Below are positions 28,179 to 35,337 of a DNA stretch of 64,000 bases, piece after piece. The notes under the pieces were generated by a model. The model saw nothing but the letters and a program-made list of their open reading frames with translations, did not search any database and was not told the DNA's origin. The position numbers and the translations under genes are program-made. The stretch comes from Lysobacter enzymogenes. GTDB lineage: Bacteria; Pseudomonadota; Gammaproteobacteria; Xanthomonadales; Xanthomonadaceae. The stretch is taken from contig NZ_FNOG01000007.1 of the NCBI RefSeq assembly GCF_900106525.1, forward strand, positions 41,534 through 105,533. The letters are read 5' to 3'. Each line of letters opens with the position of its first letter. The first letter of the stretch is position 1.

Positions 28179-28235
28179 TGAGAGGCATATCACAAGTCGA
28201 GGATTTACGAACACGACGGTGAGAGGCTTATCACA
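28179..28235 (-). promoter_or_regulatory. Two tandem CRP/Clp-like binding sites
   Basis: Read on the minus strand, TGTGATAAGCCTCTCA (28235-28220) and TGTGATATGCCTCTCA (28194-28179) both fit TGTGA-N6-TCACA with one mismatch in the right half. They differ from each other at a single base and lie 41 bp (about four turns) apart. Clp, the CRP homologue of Xanthomonas/Lysobacter, recognises this consensus. They lie about 390-450 bp upstream of the NRPS start. Confidence 0.5.
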
Positions 28236-28616
28236 AGACGGATATGTGAAGGTTTTCGGACAACGCACAAGCCATCGCCGATGCGTTCGACGGTTCGCGC
28301 GAAGTACGAAATTTCCCTGGAAAAATGCCGATTTCGCGCGCTATCGCAGACTCGCGTTCAATCACGCGAAAGTTGTGATCGTGTCCGATTCGTTTCCGCT
28401 CAACGCGAACGTGTTTTCATCGCGGGCAATAGATTGGTTCGCATGCGAATGTCGATCGCGGTCGCAAGCGGCGGTGAGGGTTGGTGAAAATTTATCCAAT
28501 GCGGAAAACCGCAGCGGGGCCGATCGACGCGCTCGGCTCGGTGGCCGGACGCGGCGCAGATGACAGCTGGGCGACAGGCGCCTCCGGCCGCGCGCCGGGG
28601 CCGCGGATGGGTTACG

Positions 28617-28633
28617 ATGAGAATCGTTCTCAT
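28617..28633 (+). promoter_or_regulatory. Fur-box-like palindrome at the TetR gene
   Basis: ATGAGAA-TCG-TTCTCAT is a perfect 7-3-7 palindrome close to the core of the Fur consensus (TGATAATNATTATCA type). It ends 14 nt before the TetR start codon, overlapping the position of a promoter or leader, so iron-dependent repression is plausible. Confidence 0.55.
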
Positions 28634-28647
28634 TTGGAGCTGTCGCC

Positions 28648-29310
28648 ATGACCCTCCTGTCGCCCACGGCCGTGGACGACGCCGGCGCGCGCGAAGCGGC
28701 CGCGGCGTCGGCGTTCCTGGCCCTGCCGCCGGATCCGGCGCTGGACGCCGCCGCGCGCCTGGTCGCGGTGTACGGCACCGGTGCGCTGCGGCTGGAGCGC
28801 ATCGCCGCGGCCGCGGCGATCGACGAGGCCGGCCTGCGCGCGCGCTTCGGCTCGGATCGCCACCTGCGCACGGCGCTGGAGCAGCGCTTCGCCGACAGCT
28901 TCGTCGCGCGCGTGCGCGCGGCGATGGACCAGTGCCGCGACGGCGACTGGAGCGGCCGCCTGCGCGCCTGGGTGCGCACCGCGGTGACCGCCTACCTGGA
29001 GCAGGTGGCGCTGCACGACGCGCTGTTCCACGACGCCCACGGCAACGGCTACGACCGCCAGGCCTGGCAGGACAATCCGGTGATCGACCAGTTGGTCGAG
29101 CTGCTGGAAGGCGGCATCGCCGCGCGGGTGTGGGCAGCGCCGGATCCGCGCATGACCGCGGTGATCTTCTTCAGCGCCATGCACGGCGCGGTCGACCGCG
29201 CCATCGCCTGCGGCGACGCGCAGGCGCAGCCGGACGAGACCCGGCACCGCCTGGTCCAGACCCTGATCGGCCATTTCGAGCGCAACGTGCAGTGGTGGAC
29301 GCGGTTCTGA
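28648..29310 (+). CDS. TetR-family transcriptional regulator
   Basis: A 220-residue regulator with a TetR-like all-helical layout. The N-terminal DNA-binding part is at about 30-75 (ALDAAARLVAVYGTGALRLERIAAAAAIDEAGLRARFG, in shortened form here: the helix-turn-helix centres on LERIAAAAAIDEAGL), and a C-terminal ligand and dimer domain ends QTLIGHFERNVQWW. The helix-turn-helix is more Ala-rich than usual. A GGAG lies 8 nt upstream of the ATG. A Fur-like palindrome sits immediately upstream. It is divergent from the NRPS-glycosyltransferase operon, so control of that operon is possible but untested. Confidence 0.75.
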   Translation: MTLLSPTAVDDAGAREAAAASAFLALPPDPALDAAARLVAVYGTGALRLERIAAAAAIDEAGLRARFGSDRHLRTALEQRFADSFVARVRAAMDQCRDGDWSGRLRAWVRTAVTAYLEQVALHDALFHDAHGNGYDRQAWQDNPVIDQLVELLEGGIAARVWAAPDPRMTAVIFFSAMHGAVDRAIACGDAQAQPDETRHRLVQTLIGHFERNVQWWTRF

Positions 29311-29338
29311 GCCCGCGTCGCGACCGCCCGGCGCGCGC

Positions 29339-29785
29339 TCAGGCGGCGTCGGAGCGCAGCAGGCGCGCCACCGCCGCGCGCAAGTCGAGATCGATCGCGT
29401 CCCAGACCGCGTCGCCGCCGATCTCGCGCGCCTCGCGCAAGGCCTCCAGCGCCGCGTCGCGCCCGCCCAGGCGCAGTTGCGCCTGGCCGAGCAGCAACGC
29501 CGGCAATGCCGCGTGGCGTTGTTGGCCCCACTCGCGCGCCGCGCGCGCGGCGAGGGTGCAGCCGGGGTAATCGCCGAGCCGGTACAGCGCTTCGGCGGCG
29601 CCGGCGCTGAGCCAGTGGCGGATTTCGTCGTCGCCCAGGCCGATGTCGGCCAATGCGATCGCGCGGGCCCAATGCTTGGCCGCCTGGCGGTGTTCGCCGG
29701 CGGTCTGGTGGGCGATGGCCTGGTTGGCCAGATCGAGCACCCGCGACTCGAAGTCGTCGGGCGGGGCGTTCATATCCGTATGCAT
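29339..29785 (-). CDS. Hypothetical TPR-like protein
   Basis: A 148-residue protein without a family I can name. It is almost entirely helical and Ala/Leu-rich, with about three helix-pair units resembling tetratricopeptide repeats (NQAIAHQTAGEHRQAAKHWARAI, shown here only in part by its AHQTAGEHRQAAKHW core; AGAAEALYRLGDYPGC; LRLGGRDAALEALREA). Such repeats bind partner proteins. No signal peptide is present. The start may be the ATG at 29785 or the internal one at 29773 (MNAPPDDF). It is convergent with the TetR gene, with 28 bp between the stop codons. Confidence 0.6.
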   Translation of the reverse strand: MHTDMNAPPDDFESRVLDLANQAIAHQTAGEHRQAAKHWARAIALADIGLGDDEIRHWLSAGAAEALYRLGDYPGCTLAARAAREWGQQRHAALPALLLGQAQLRLGGRDAALEALREAREIGGDAVWDAIDLDLRAAVARLLRSDAA

Positions 29786-29895
29786 CGATGGGTTCCTATC
29801 CTGGAGCCGGTCTCAATGTGAACGAGCGTGCTTGCACATCCATGCGAAAAAGCGCTGCCCGCGCTGTTGCCAACGCGGTGCGGGACAAAAAGGGG

Positions 29896-31254
29896 TCACT
29901 GCAGGTGGAAGGGGCGTTCCTTCGGATCGACGTCGTGCGGACCGGCCTCGCGTTCGGGCCACAGCCGCGGCTGCCGCGGCAGCCGCGCGACGAAGCGCGC
30001 GCCGCCGAGCGAGGAGGGCTCGACGTGGATCGAGCCGCCGTGGCGGTCGACCACCTGGCGCACGATGCTCAGGCCCAGGCCGTAGCCGCCGGTGGCGCGG
30101 TCGCGGCTGCGGTCGAGGCGGTAGAAGGGTTCGAACACGCGCCGGCGGTCCTCGGCCGGGATGCCGACGCCGTCGTCCTCGACGATCAGCAGCCAGTCTT
30201 CGCCGGCTGGCTCGGCGGCGACGCGGATGGCGCTGTCGGCGTAGCGCACCGCGTTGCGCATCAGGTTGGAGAACGCGCGGCGCAGGCTGCGCGGCTCCAC
30301 CGCCACCTCGTCGAGCTCGGGCGAGATCGCCCAGTCGATGCGGGTGGCGCGGCTGCGCAGCTCTTCGGCCGACACGCCGGTGGAAGAACGCAGGAAGCCT
30401 TCCAACTGCACCGGCTCCAGGCTCGGGCGCGGGCCGTTGCGTTCCAGCATGCCCAGGGTCAGCAGTTCGCCGACCAGCAGGTCGAGCTCTTCCACGTCGC
30501 AGCGCAGCGCGTGCACGCGGGCGCGCGCGACCCGGTCGTCGAGGGTGTCGGCGAGATTGGCCAGGCCGAACTCCAGCCGCGTGATCGGCGTGCGCAGCTC
30601 GTGCGAGGCGGCGTTGACCATGTCGCGCTGGGACTGGATCAGGCGGCCGATCTGGTCGGCCATGTTGTTGAAGTAGGCGGCCAACTGGCGGATCGAGGAG
30701 CCGCCGCGCAGGCGCGCGCGCGCGCCCAGGTCGCCGTCGCCGAACTGGGCGGCGGTCATCCGCAGCCGTTCCAGGTCGCGCCAGTGCGGCTGCAGCCACA
30801 TCAGCAGGCCCAGCAGCACCATCGCGAACACGGTGAGGTAGGCGACGTAGCGGATCGGAAAATCGTTCTCGGTGTAGACGATCTGCACCGTCTCGCCGCC
30901 GGGCAGGCGCAGGAACAGGTGGTGGTGCTCGTTGCCGACGTGGTCGCTGGCGCTGCCCAGGCGGTCGAGTTCGCTGCGGGTGCGCTTGGGCAGCGCGGCC
31001 AGTTCCTGGGCGTTGATCCGGCTGTAGCGCTCGGGCGCGCGCTGGTTGAGTTCGCCCAGGCGCCGTTCCAGTTCGGCGCCGGCGGCCTCGCCCAGGCGTT
31101 CGCGCAGCAGGGTCAGCTCGCCGACGAACTCGTGCCGCACCGAGGCGGAGTACTGGTCCGGGAACAGGTAGGGGAACACCTGCTGCACCACCAGGATCGA
31201 GCACAGCAGCAGCCCGGCCACGGTGAGATACAGCCGGACCAGCATCGAGAGCAT
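29896..31254 (-). CDS. Sensor histidine kinase, RstB-like
   Basis: A 452-residue kinase with helix one at about 8-30, a periplasmic domain to about 135, helix two at about 138-155, a HAMP region and the H-box AASHELRTPITRLEF (His218). The ATPase domain has NLMRNAVRYAD, EDDGVGIP, FEPFYRLDRSRD and GYGLGLSIV. The short sensor domain and H-box style resemble RstB. The ATG abuts the stop of the regulator gene (TGA then ATG), with GGAGGA inside the end of that gene, so the two are co-translated. The C-terminal 25 residues beyond the catalytic core are charged and unassigned. Confidence 0.9.
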   Translation of the reverse strand: MLSMLVRLYLTVAGLLLCSILVVQQVFPYLFPDQYSASVRHEFVGELTLLRERLGEAAGAELERRLGELNQRAPERYSRINAQELAALPKRTRSELDRLGSASDHVGNEHHHLFLRLPGGETVQIVYTENDFPIRYVAYLTVFAMVLLGLLMWLQPHWRDLERLRMTAAQFGDGDLGARARLRGGSSIRQLAAYFNNMADQIGRLIQSQRDMVNAASHELRTPITRLEFGLANLADTLDDRVARARVHALRCDVEELDLLVGELLTLGMLERNGPRPSLEPVQLEGFLRSSTGVSAEELRSRATRIDWAISPELDEVAVEPRSLRRAFSNLMRNAVRYADSAIRVAAEPAGEDWLLIVEDDGVGIPAEDRRRVFEPFYRLDRSRDRATGGYGLGLSIVRQVVDRHGGSIHVEPSSLGGARFVARLPRQPRLWPEREAGPHDVDPKERPFHLQ

Positions 31255-31953
31255 TCAGTCCTCCCAGGCGATCGGGCTGAACAGATAGCCCCGTCCCCAC
31301 ACGGTCTTGATCTTGCGCGGCTCGTGCGCGTCGTCGGCGAAGTGCCGGCGCAGGCGCGAGATGCTGACATCGACGGTGCGGTCGACGCCGTCGAAGCCGA
31401 TGCCGCGCCAGCGCCGCAGCAGTTCGTCGCGGCTGAGCACGCGGCCGGCGGCCTGGGCCAGGATCACGAACAGGTTGTAGTCGGCGGTCTTCAGGTCGAT
31501 CTCGTCGCCCTTCCAGCGCACTTGGCGCGCGGTGAGGTCGATCTGCAGGCCGCCGTAGCTCAGCACCGACGGCCCGGCCGCCTGCGGCTGGGCCTGGCTG
31601 CGGCGCAGCACCGCGCGCAGCCGCGCCAGCAGCAGGCGCGGCTCGACCGGCTTGAGCACGTAGTCGTCGGCGCCGACCTCCAGGCCGGTGACCTGGTCGA
31701 ACAGGTCCGCGCGCGCGGTCAGCATCACGATCGGCAAGCTGGATTGCTTGCGGATCTGCCGGCACACGTCGAAACCGTCCATGCCGGGCAGCATCAAGTC
31801 GAGCACGATCACGTCGGGCGGATCGTTCTCGATCGCGGCCATTGCAAGGTCGCCGCGCAGCACCACCGAGGTTTGGAAGTCGTAGCGTTGCAAGTACTCG
31901 GAGATCAGCCCGGCCAGACGGGCGTCGTCCTCGATCAGCAGGACTTTATTCAT
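31255..31953 (-). CDS. OmpR-family response regulator, RstA-like
   Basis: A 232-residue regulator. Receiver: IEDD at 7-10, phospho-acceptor Asp52 (VLDLMLPGMDG), MLTARAD and KPVEPRLLLAR. DNA-binding winged helix: RRWRGIGFDGVDRTVDVSIS followed by KTVWGRGYLFS. RGIGFDGVDRTVDV is typical of RstA. It is first in an operon with the kinase gene downstream. In enterobacteria RstA responds to acid and PhoPQ; the signal here is unknown. The ATG at 31953 starts MNKVLLIEDD; the longer frame (to 32259) runs into the opposite-strand gene. Confidence 0.92.
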   Translation of the reverse strand: MNKVLLIEDDARLAGLISEYLQRYDFQTSVVLRGDLAMAAIENDPPDVIVLDLMLPGMDGFDVCRQIRKQSSLPIVMLTARADLFDQVTGLEVGADDYVLKPVEPRLLLARLRAVLRRSQAQPQAAGPSVLSYGGLQIDLTARQVRWKGDEIDLKTADYNLFVILAQAAGRVLSRDELLRRWRGIGFDGVDRTVDVSISRLRRHFADDAHEPRKIKTVWGRGYLFSPIAWED

Positions 31954-32090
31954 GGCCACCTCATGCGAGCCGGCATGGTAGCGCCGGGGGGCGTGGGCCG
32001 TGGAGACGACACAAATAAACACATCTGCCGTTGAGGCTAGCGTCAGCCGGGTTTTCGTGTGTGAACATGGGTCTCCGAAGGAGGGACGCG

Positions 32091-32216
32091 ATGCGCAGCG
32101 GGGCGAAGGATTCGATACCGCCGGAGCGCGGACGGTTGCAAGCCGGCCGGCGCGCGGCCGCTGAGCCGATGCTGCGCGCGGCCGTGGGCCGCGCGGCATG
32201 CGGGCGTCGGCGATGA
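32091..32216 (+). CDS. Possible 41-residue leader-type small protein
   Basis: A 41-residue Arg-rich frame beginning at an ATG with an excellent ribosome site (AAGGAGGG, 5 nt upstream). Its TGA overlaps the ATG of the next gene as ATGA (32213-32216). The sequence (MRSGAKDSIPPERGRLQAGR start, then Ala/Arg-rich) matches nothing I know. The strong initiation signal and exact coupling to the membrane protein gene suggest it is translated, perhaps mainly to drive its neighbour. Low-complexity composition keeps confidence down. Confidence 0.4.
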   Translation: MRSGAKDSIPPERGRLQAGRRAAAEPMLRAAVGRAACGRRR

Positions 32217-32701
32217 GCGCGCCGGCCCGCCGCGACGGCATCGCGCGCGGCGTGGGCATCGCCGTCGCTGCCGCCTGGGTCGCCGGTTCGGCCTATGTCG
32301 CCTGGAGCCTGCACATGCCCGGCATCTGGGGCATTCCGCTGGCGGTCGCGCTGGCCTGCGCCGGCTGCCTGGTCCTGGCGCGGTGGCCGCGGGCGCTGGC
32401 GGCGCGCTGGTTGCGGGCGTGGCTGTGGACCGCGCTGTTCTGCTTCGCGCTGGTGCCGCCGGTGTACACGCTGATCGCCGACGCGGCCAACGCCTGGTGG
32501 CCCAACCGCTTCATGTGCGGCGACGGCGATCGGCTGGTGCGTTGCGGGATGATCGGGATGGAAGCCTTCGTCGTGCCCCTGGCGGTGTTCGCGACGGCCG
32601 TGGTGTACCGGCTCAGATGGCGCGACGAAGCGGTGGAGACCGCGGCGACCGCGCTTGCGCTGCTGATCGCGCTGATCTGGCTGGCGCTGGTGTCGTTCTG
32701 A
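32213..32701 (+). CDS. Small membrane protein of unknown function
   Basis: A 162-residue protein with four evident hydrophobic segments (GIAVAAAWVAGSAYVAW; IPLAVALACAGCLVLA; AWLWTALFCFALVPPVYTLI; AATALALLIALIWLALV). A loop between helices three and four has two Cys residues (RFMCGDGDRLVRCGM) that could form a periplasmic disulfide. No family is recognised. The ATG at 32213 overlaps the stop of the small upstream frame; the ATG at 32198 (5 residues longer) is the alternative. It is divergent from the RstA-like regulator. Confidence 0.65.
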   Translation: MSAPARRDGIARGVGIAVAAAWVAGSAYVAWSLHMPGIWGIPLAVALACAGCLVLARWPRALAARWLRAWLWTALFCFALVPPVYTLIADAANAWWPNRFMCGDGDRLVRCGMIGMEAFVVPLAVFATAVVYRLRWRDEAVETAATALALLIALIWLALVSF

Positions 32702-32778
32702 GCGCGGCGGCGGATGAACAGGCAACTTGACGGTTGCATTTATCCGGCGCAGGCTGAAATGCACCCAGGAGGTTGCCT

Positions 32779-33240
32779 ATGAACGCATCGACCGACCGCA
32801 TCCAACGCCGCATCCTGCTCGAAGCCCCGCGCGCCAAGGTCTGGCGCGCGCTCGCCGACGCCGAGTCGTTCGGCGAATGGTTCGGGGTCCGGCTGCAGGG
32901 CCAGCGCTTCGCCCCGGGCGAGTCCGCGCAGGGCTACATCACCTATCCCGGCTACGAGCACCTGCTGATGACGGTGGTGGTGCAGGCGATGGAACCCGAG
33001 CGCCGGTTCTCGTTCCACTGGCATCCCTACGCGGTCGATCCGGACCGCGACTACTCGCACGAGCCGCCGACCTTGGTCGAGTTCCTGCTCGAAGACGGCG
33101 AGGGCGGCACTTGGCTCACCGTGACCGAGTCGGGCTTCGACCGGATCCCGGCCGAGCGCCGCGAGGAAGCGTTCCGGATGAACTCCGGCGGCTGGGACGA
33201 GCAGGTCAAAAACATCGCCGCCTATGTCGGCACCCGTTAA
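32779..33240 (+). CDS. SRPBCC/AHSA1-family (START-fold) protein
   Basis: A 153-residue protein of the AHSA1-like branch of the START/SRPBCC superfamily. It begins DRIQRRILLEAPRAKVWRAL, continues with the typical AESFGEWFG and ends with GGWDEQVKNIAAYVG. These form a deep hydrophobic pocket for small apolar ligands; individual ligands are rarely known. The start ATG has AGGAGG 7 nt upstream. The 3' end overlaps the start of an ArsR-type regulator gene by 17 bp. The ArsR-AHSA1 pairing is very common and implies joint control, generally in stress or transport loci. Confidence 0.87.
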   Translation: MNASTDRIQRRILLEAPRAKVWRALADAESFGEWFGVRLQGQRFAPGESAQGYITYPGYEHLLMTVVVQAMEPERRFSFHWHPYAVDPDRDYSHEPPTLVEFLLEDGEGGTWLTVTESGFDRIPAERREEAFRMNSGGWDEQVKNIAAYVGTR

Positions 33241-33589
33241 GCCGGCCAAGCCCGCCGCCGCGCTCAAGGCGCCGGCGCTGCGGCGCTCGGCGCGGGTGTT
33301 CGAGGCGCTGGGCGACGAAACCCGTTTGCGCCTGGTGGTGGCGCTGTGCGCCGGCGGCGCGCTGTCGATCGCCCAGCTCACCGCCGGCACCGACATCAGC
33401 CGTCAGGCGGTGACCAAGCACCTGCAGGTGCTGGCCGGCGTGGGGCTGGTGCGCGATCTCAAGGTCGGGCGCGAACGGTTGTGGCAGTTCGAACCGGCCG
33501 AGCTGGAGCAGGCCCGGCAATCGCTGCAGCGCATCGGCGAGCATTGGGATCAGGCGCTGCTGCGGCTGAAGGCGTTCGTCGAGACCTGA
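33224..33589 (+). CDS. ArsR-family transcriptional regulator
   Basis: A 121-residue winged-helix regulator of the ArsR type. It has FEALGDETRLRLVVALCAG, then LTAGTDISRQAVTKHLQVLAG (recognition helix), then GLVRDLKVGRERLW for the wing. The metal-site ELCVCDL motif of true ArsR is absent, so it belongs to the non-metal group usually linked to SRPBCC genes. It overlaps the SRPBCC gene by 17 bp and is presumably an autoregulator of that operon. It is convergent with the cupin gene (12 bp between stops). Confidence 0.88.
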   Translation: MSAPVKPAKPAAALKAPALRRSARVFEALGDETRLRLVVALCAGGALSIAQLTAGTDISRQAVTKHLQVLAGVGLVRDLKVGRERLWQFEPAELEQARQSLQRIGEHWDQALLRLKAFVET

Positions 33590-33601
33590 GCCGCGCCGCG
33601 C

Positions 33602-34075
33602 TCAACGGTCGGTAAGGTCCAGCGCCGGCCGCCGCTGCTCGCGGCAATAGCGCTCGTAAGCGGCGCGCTGGCTCTGCGCGGTCGCGCGCAGCCGCACCGT
33701 GCCGCCAGGGCCGAGGAATTCGACCGCGCCCATCACCACCACCAGCGCGATCATCGGTTCGGCGCCAACGATCTTCCACCAATCGACGTTGCCCGGCGGC
33801 TCATAGACGTAGTCGCCCGGGCCGATCAGCTCGCCGGTGCACAGCTGGCGGGTGCCGCTGAGGTTGTAGGCGTGGATCTCGCCGGTGTGGCGGTGCAGCG
33901 GCATGACCAGGCCCGGGTCCATGCGCAGCAGTTCGACGAAGCCGCGGTCGTCGGCGAAGAAGCGCAGCGGCTTGGAGTACTTGCCGGGCGTGTCGGCGGG
34001 AATCCACGGCAGGTCGGCGCTGGCGCCGATGCGCGCGGGCAGGTAGTCGTGCAGGGTGTCGAAACCGGAAGGCAT
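33602..34075 (-). CDS. Cupin-domain protein (2,4'-dihydroxyacetophenone dioxygenase-like)
   Basis: A 157-residue cupin. Motif one is seen as MPLHRHTGEIHAYNLSG (metal ligands His, His and Glu), and the second barrel half as GDYVYEPPGNVDWWK. The arrangement, with the early LPWIPADTPGKYSKPLRFF, resembles the ChrR-like/dihydroxyacetophenone dioxygenase group of small iron-dependent dioxygenases; the actual substrate is unknown. It lies 30 bp downstream of the metallo-beta-lactamase-fold gene on the same strand and is probably co-transcribed with it. Confidence 0.78.
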   Translation of the reverse strand: MPSGFDTLHDYLPARIGASADLPWIPADTPGKYSKPLRFFADDRGFVELLRMDPGLVMPLHRHTGEIHAYNLSGTRQLCTGELIGPGDYVYEPPGNVDWWKIVGAEPMIALVVVMGAVEFLGPGGTVRLRATAQSQRAAYERYCREQRRPALDLTDR

Positions 34076-34105
34076 GGCGGTCGCTCGCAGGATGGGCGCG
34101 CCGGC

Positions 34106-34912
34106 TCAGCCGGCGATCGCGTCGAAATAGCGCTGGAACGAGGCGTCGACCGCGGCGCGGCCGCCGCCGAGGATGTTGCGGCCCAGGCTGTAGCCGTAGA
34201 CGTCCTCGAAGTCGTAGCCGGCAAGGCGCTCGCGCATCGCGCGCACGTCGGCCGGTTTCATCGGGATGTAGTTCGGATAGCTGTACATGAAGGTGGTGTG
34301 GCGGCGGTCGGACACCACTTGCAGCGCATCGCCGGGGAACAGCGCGTCGCCGCGCCCGCCGCCGCGGCGCCAGTGCAACGCGGTGCTGCCGGGGAAATGG
34401 CCGCCGCAGCGGATCAGGACCGCATCGTCGGACAGCCGCAGTTCGTCGCCGCTCCACCAGCGGATCGCCGGCGACGGCCGTTGCACCCAGTCGCGGTCGG
34501 CTTCGTGCAGATAGATCGGGACATCGCCGAGCGCGCGGCTCCACTCGACCATCGAGGCGTAGAAGTGCGGATGCGAGATCGCGATCAGGTCGACGCCGCC
34601 GAGTTCGCGCAGGGCTTGCACGGCCTCATCGGTAACCAGCGCCAGGGTTTCCCACAGCAGGTTGCCGGCGCCGGTGGGCAGGAACATCGCGCGCTGGTCG
34701 ATGGCGAAGGCCGGGCTCATGCTCAGGCTGAGCACGCCGGCGTCGTCGTCGATGCGCAGGCGATGGCGCTGGGCCAGCGACTCCAGCGTGGTCCAGCGCT
34801 GGCCGTTCCAGCCGACGTACTGGCGCTCGTCCTCGCAGATCGGGCAATGCGGCGGCGGCGCGGCGGATTCGGCGAACTGGGTGCCGCAGGTTTCGCAGAT
34901 CGGGAAGGGCAT
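34106..34912 (-). CDS. Metallo-beta-lactamase-fold hydrolase with N-terminal zinc ribbon
   Basis: A 268-residue protein. Residues 4-30 form a rubredoxin-like zinc ribbon (ICETCGT and HCPICED). The rest is a metallo-beta-lactamase fold: SHPHFYASMVEW for the usual HxHxDH (the third and fourth ligands are changed to Tyr and Ser/Met), then GGHFPGST and FPGDALQV. The incomplete first motif suggests one metal site or altered chemistry. The start ATG at 34912 gives MPFPICETCG. It is probably the first gene of an operon with the cupin. A repeat-rich 374-bp stretch separates it from the glutathione transferase gene upstream. Confidence 0.8.
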   Translation of the reverse strand: MPFPICETCGTQFAESAAPPPHCPICEDERQYVGWNGQRWTTLESLAQRHRLRIDDDAGVLSLSMSPAFAIDQRAMFLPTGAGNLLWETLALVTDEAVQALRELGGVDLIAISHPHFYASMVEWSRALGDVPIYLHEADRDWVQRPSPAIRWWSGDELRLSDDAVLIRCGGHFPGSTALHWRRGGGRGDALFPGDALQVVSDRRHTTFMYSYPNYIPMKPADVRAMRERLAGYDFEDVYGYSLGRNILGGGRAAVDASFQRYFDAIAG

Positions 34913-34981
34913 GGCGGGCCTCGCAGGGGAAGTCGGGTGCGGCCGTTGCTGTGGAAGGGACTTCGGTTGTTGTGGGAGGGG

Positions 34982-35140
34982 CTTCGGTTGTTGTGGGAGG
35001 GACTTCAGTCCCGGCGCTTTCCGGCCAGGTCTGCGGCGATCTGGCACAAGAGCGTCGGGCCTGAAGGCCCTCCCACAAGAGCGGGTTGCTCAGGGCTTAG
35101 CGCCGTGGCCGAACAACGCTTGTCGCTAGGCTTCGGTAAA
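34982..35140. repeat. Tandem duplication unit A (REP hairpin plus GST 3'-end remnant)
   Basis: About 159 bp from CTTCGGTTGTTGTGGGAGGG onward is repeated at an offset of 197 bp (see 35179-35337). The unit includes an inverted pair, TTGTGGGAGGGACTTCAG and CTGAAGGCCCTCCCACAA, able to form a stem of about 30 bp. A short partial extra copy of its first 20 bp precedes it (about 34963). Confidence 0.8.
35090..35138 (-). pseudogene. Remnant of a second glutathione transferase 3' end
   Basis: Read on the minus strand this stretch gives F-T-E-A-stop-R-Q-A-L-F-G-H-G-A-K-P-stop, against FTEAERQALFGQGAKA at the end of the intact gene at 35287. One in-frame stop and a 1-nt loss upstream show that it is decayed. 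It belongs to duplication unit A and implies that the gene tail was copied together with its downstream hairpin. Confidence 0.75.
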
Positions 35141-35178
35141 TCAGGGAAAAGTCGGGCGCCGCTGTTCGGTGTGAAGGA

Positions 35179-35337
35179 CTTCGGTTGTTGTGGGAGGGAC
35201 TTCAGTCCCGACGCTTTCCGGTCAGGTCTGCGGCGATCTGGCACAAGGGCGTCGGGCCTGAAGGCCCTCCCACAAAAGCGGGTTGCTTAGGCCTTCGCGC
35301 CCTGGCCGAACAAGGCCTGTCGCTCGGCTTCGGTGAA
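35179..35337. repeat. Tandem duplication unit B (overlaps the intact GST 3' end)
   Basis: The second unit of the duplication at 34982-35140. Its right part, from 35287, is the true coding end of the glutathione transferase gene; its left part is the downstream hairpin (TTGTGGGAGGGACTTCAG with CTGAAGGCCCTCCCACAA), probably the gene's terminator. Confidence 0.8.

Larger units (their letters stand above)
27789..28647. other. Long divergent promoter region of NRPS and TetR genes
   Basis: About 860 bp without a convincing gene, AT-richer between roughly 28140 and 28500. It contains the tandem CRP/Clp-like sites (28179-28235) and the Fur-like box (28617-28633) listed separately. Nearer the NRPS start, GCGAATTCG (about 27929) is a small palindrome in an AT-rich stretch that may contain the NRPS promoter. 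Frames crossing this interval show no protein family features. Confidence 0.5.

Noticed and set aside
34960-35280. CRISPR array
   Set aside because: Repeats here are two long imperfect units with a palindromic hairpin and a gene tail, not short identical repeats with unique spacers; no cas genes.
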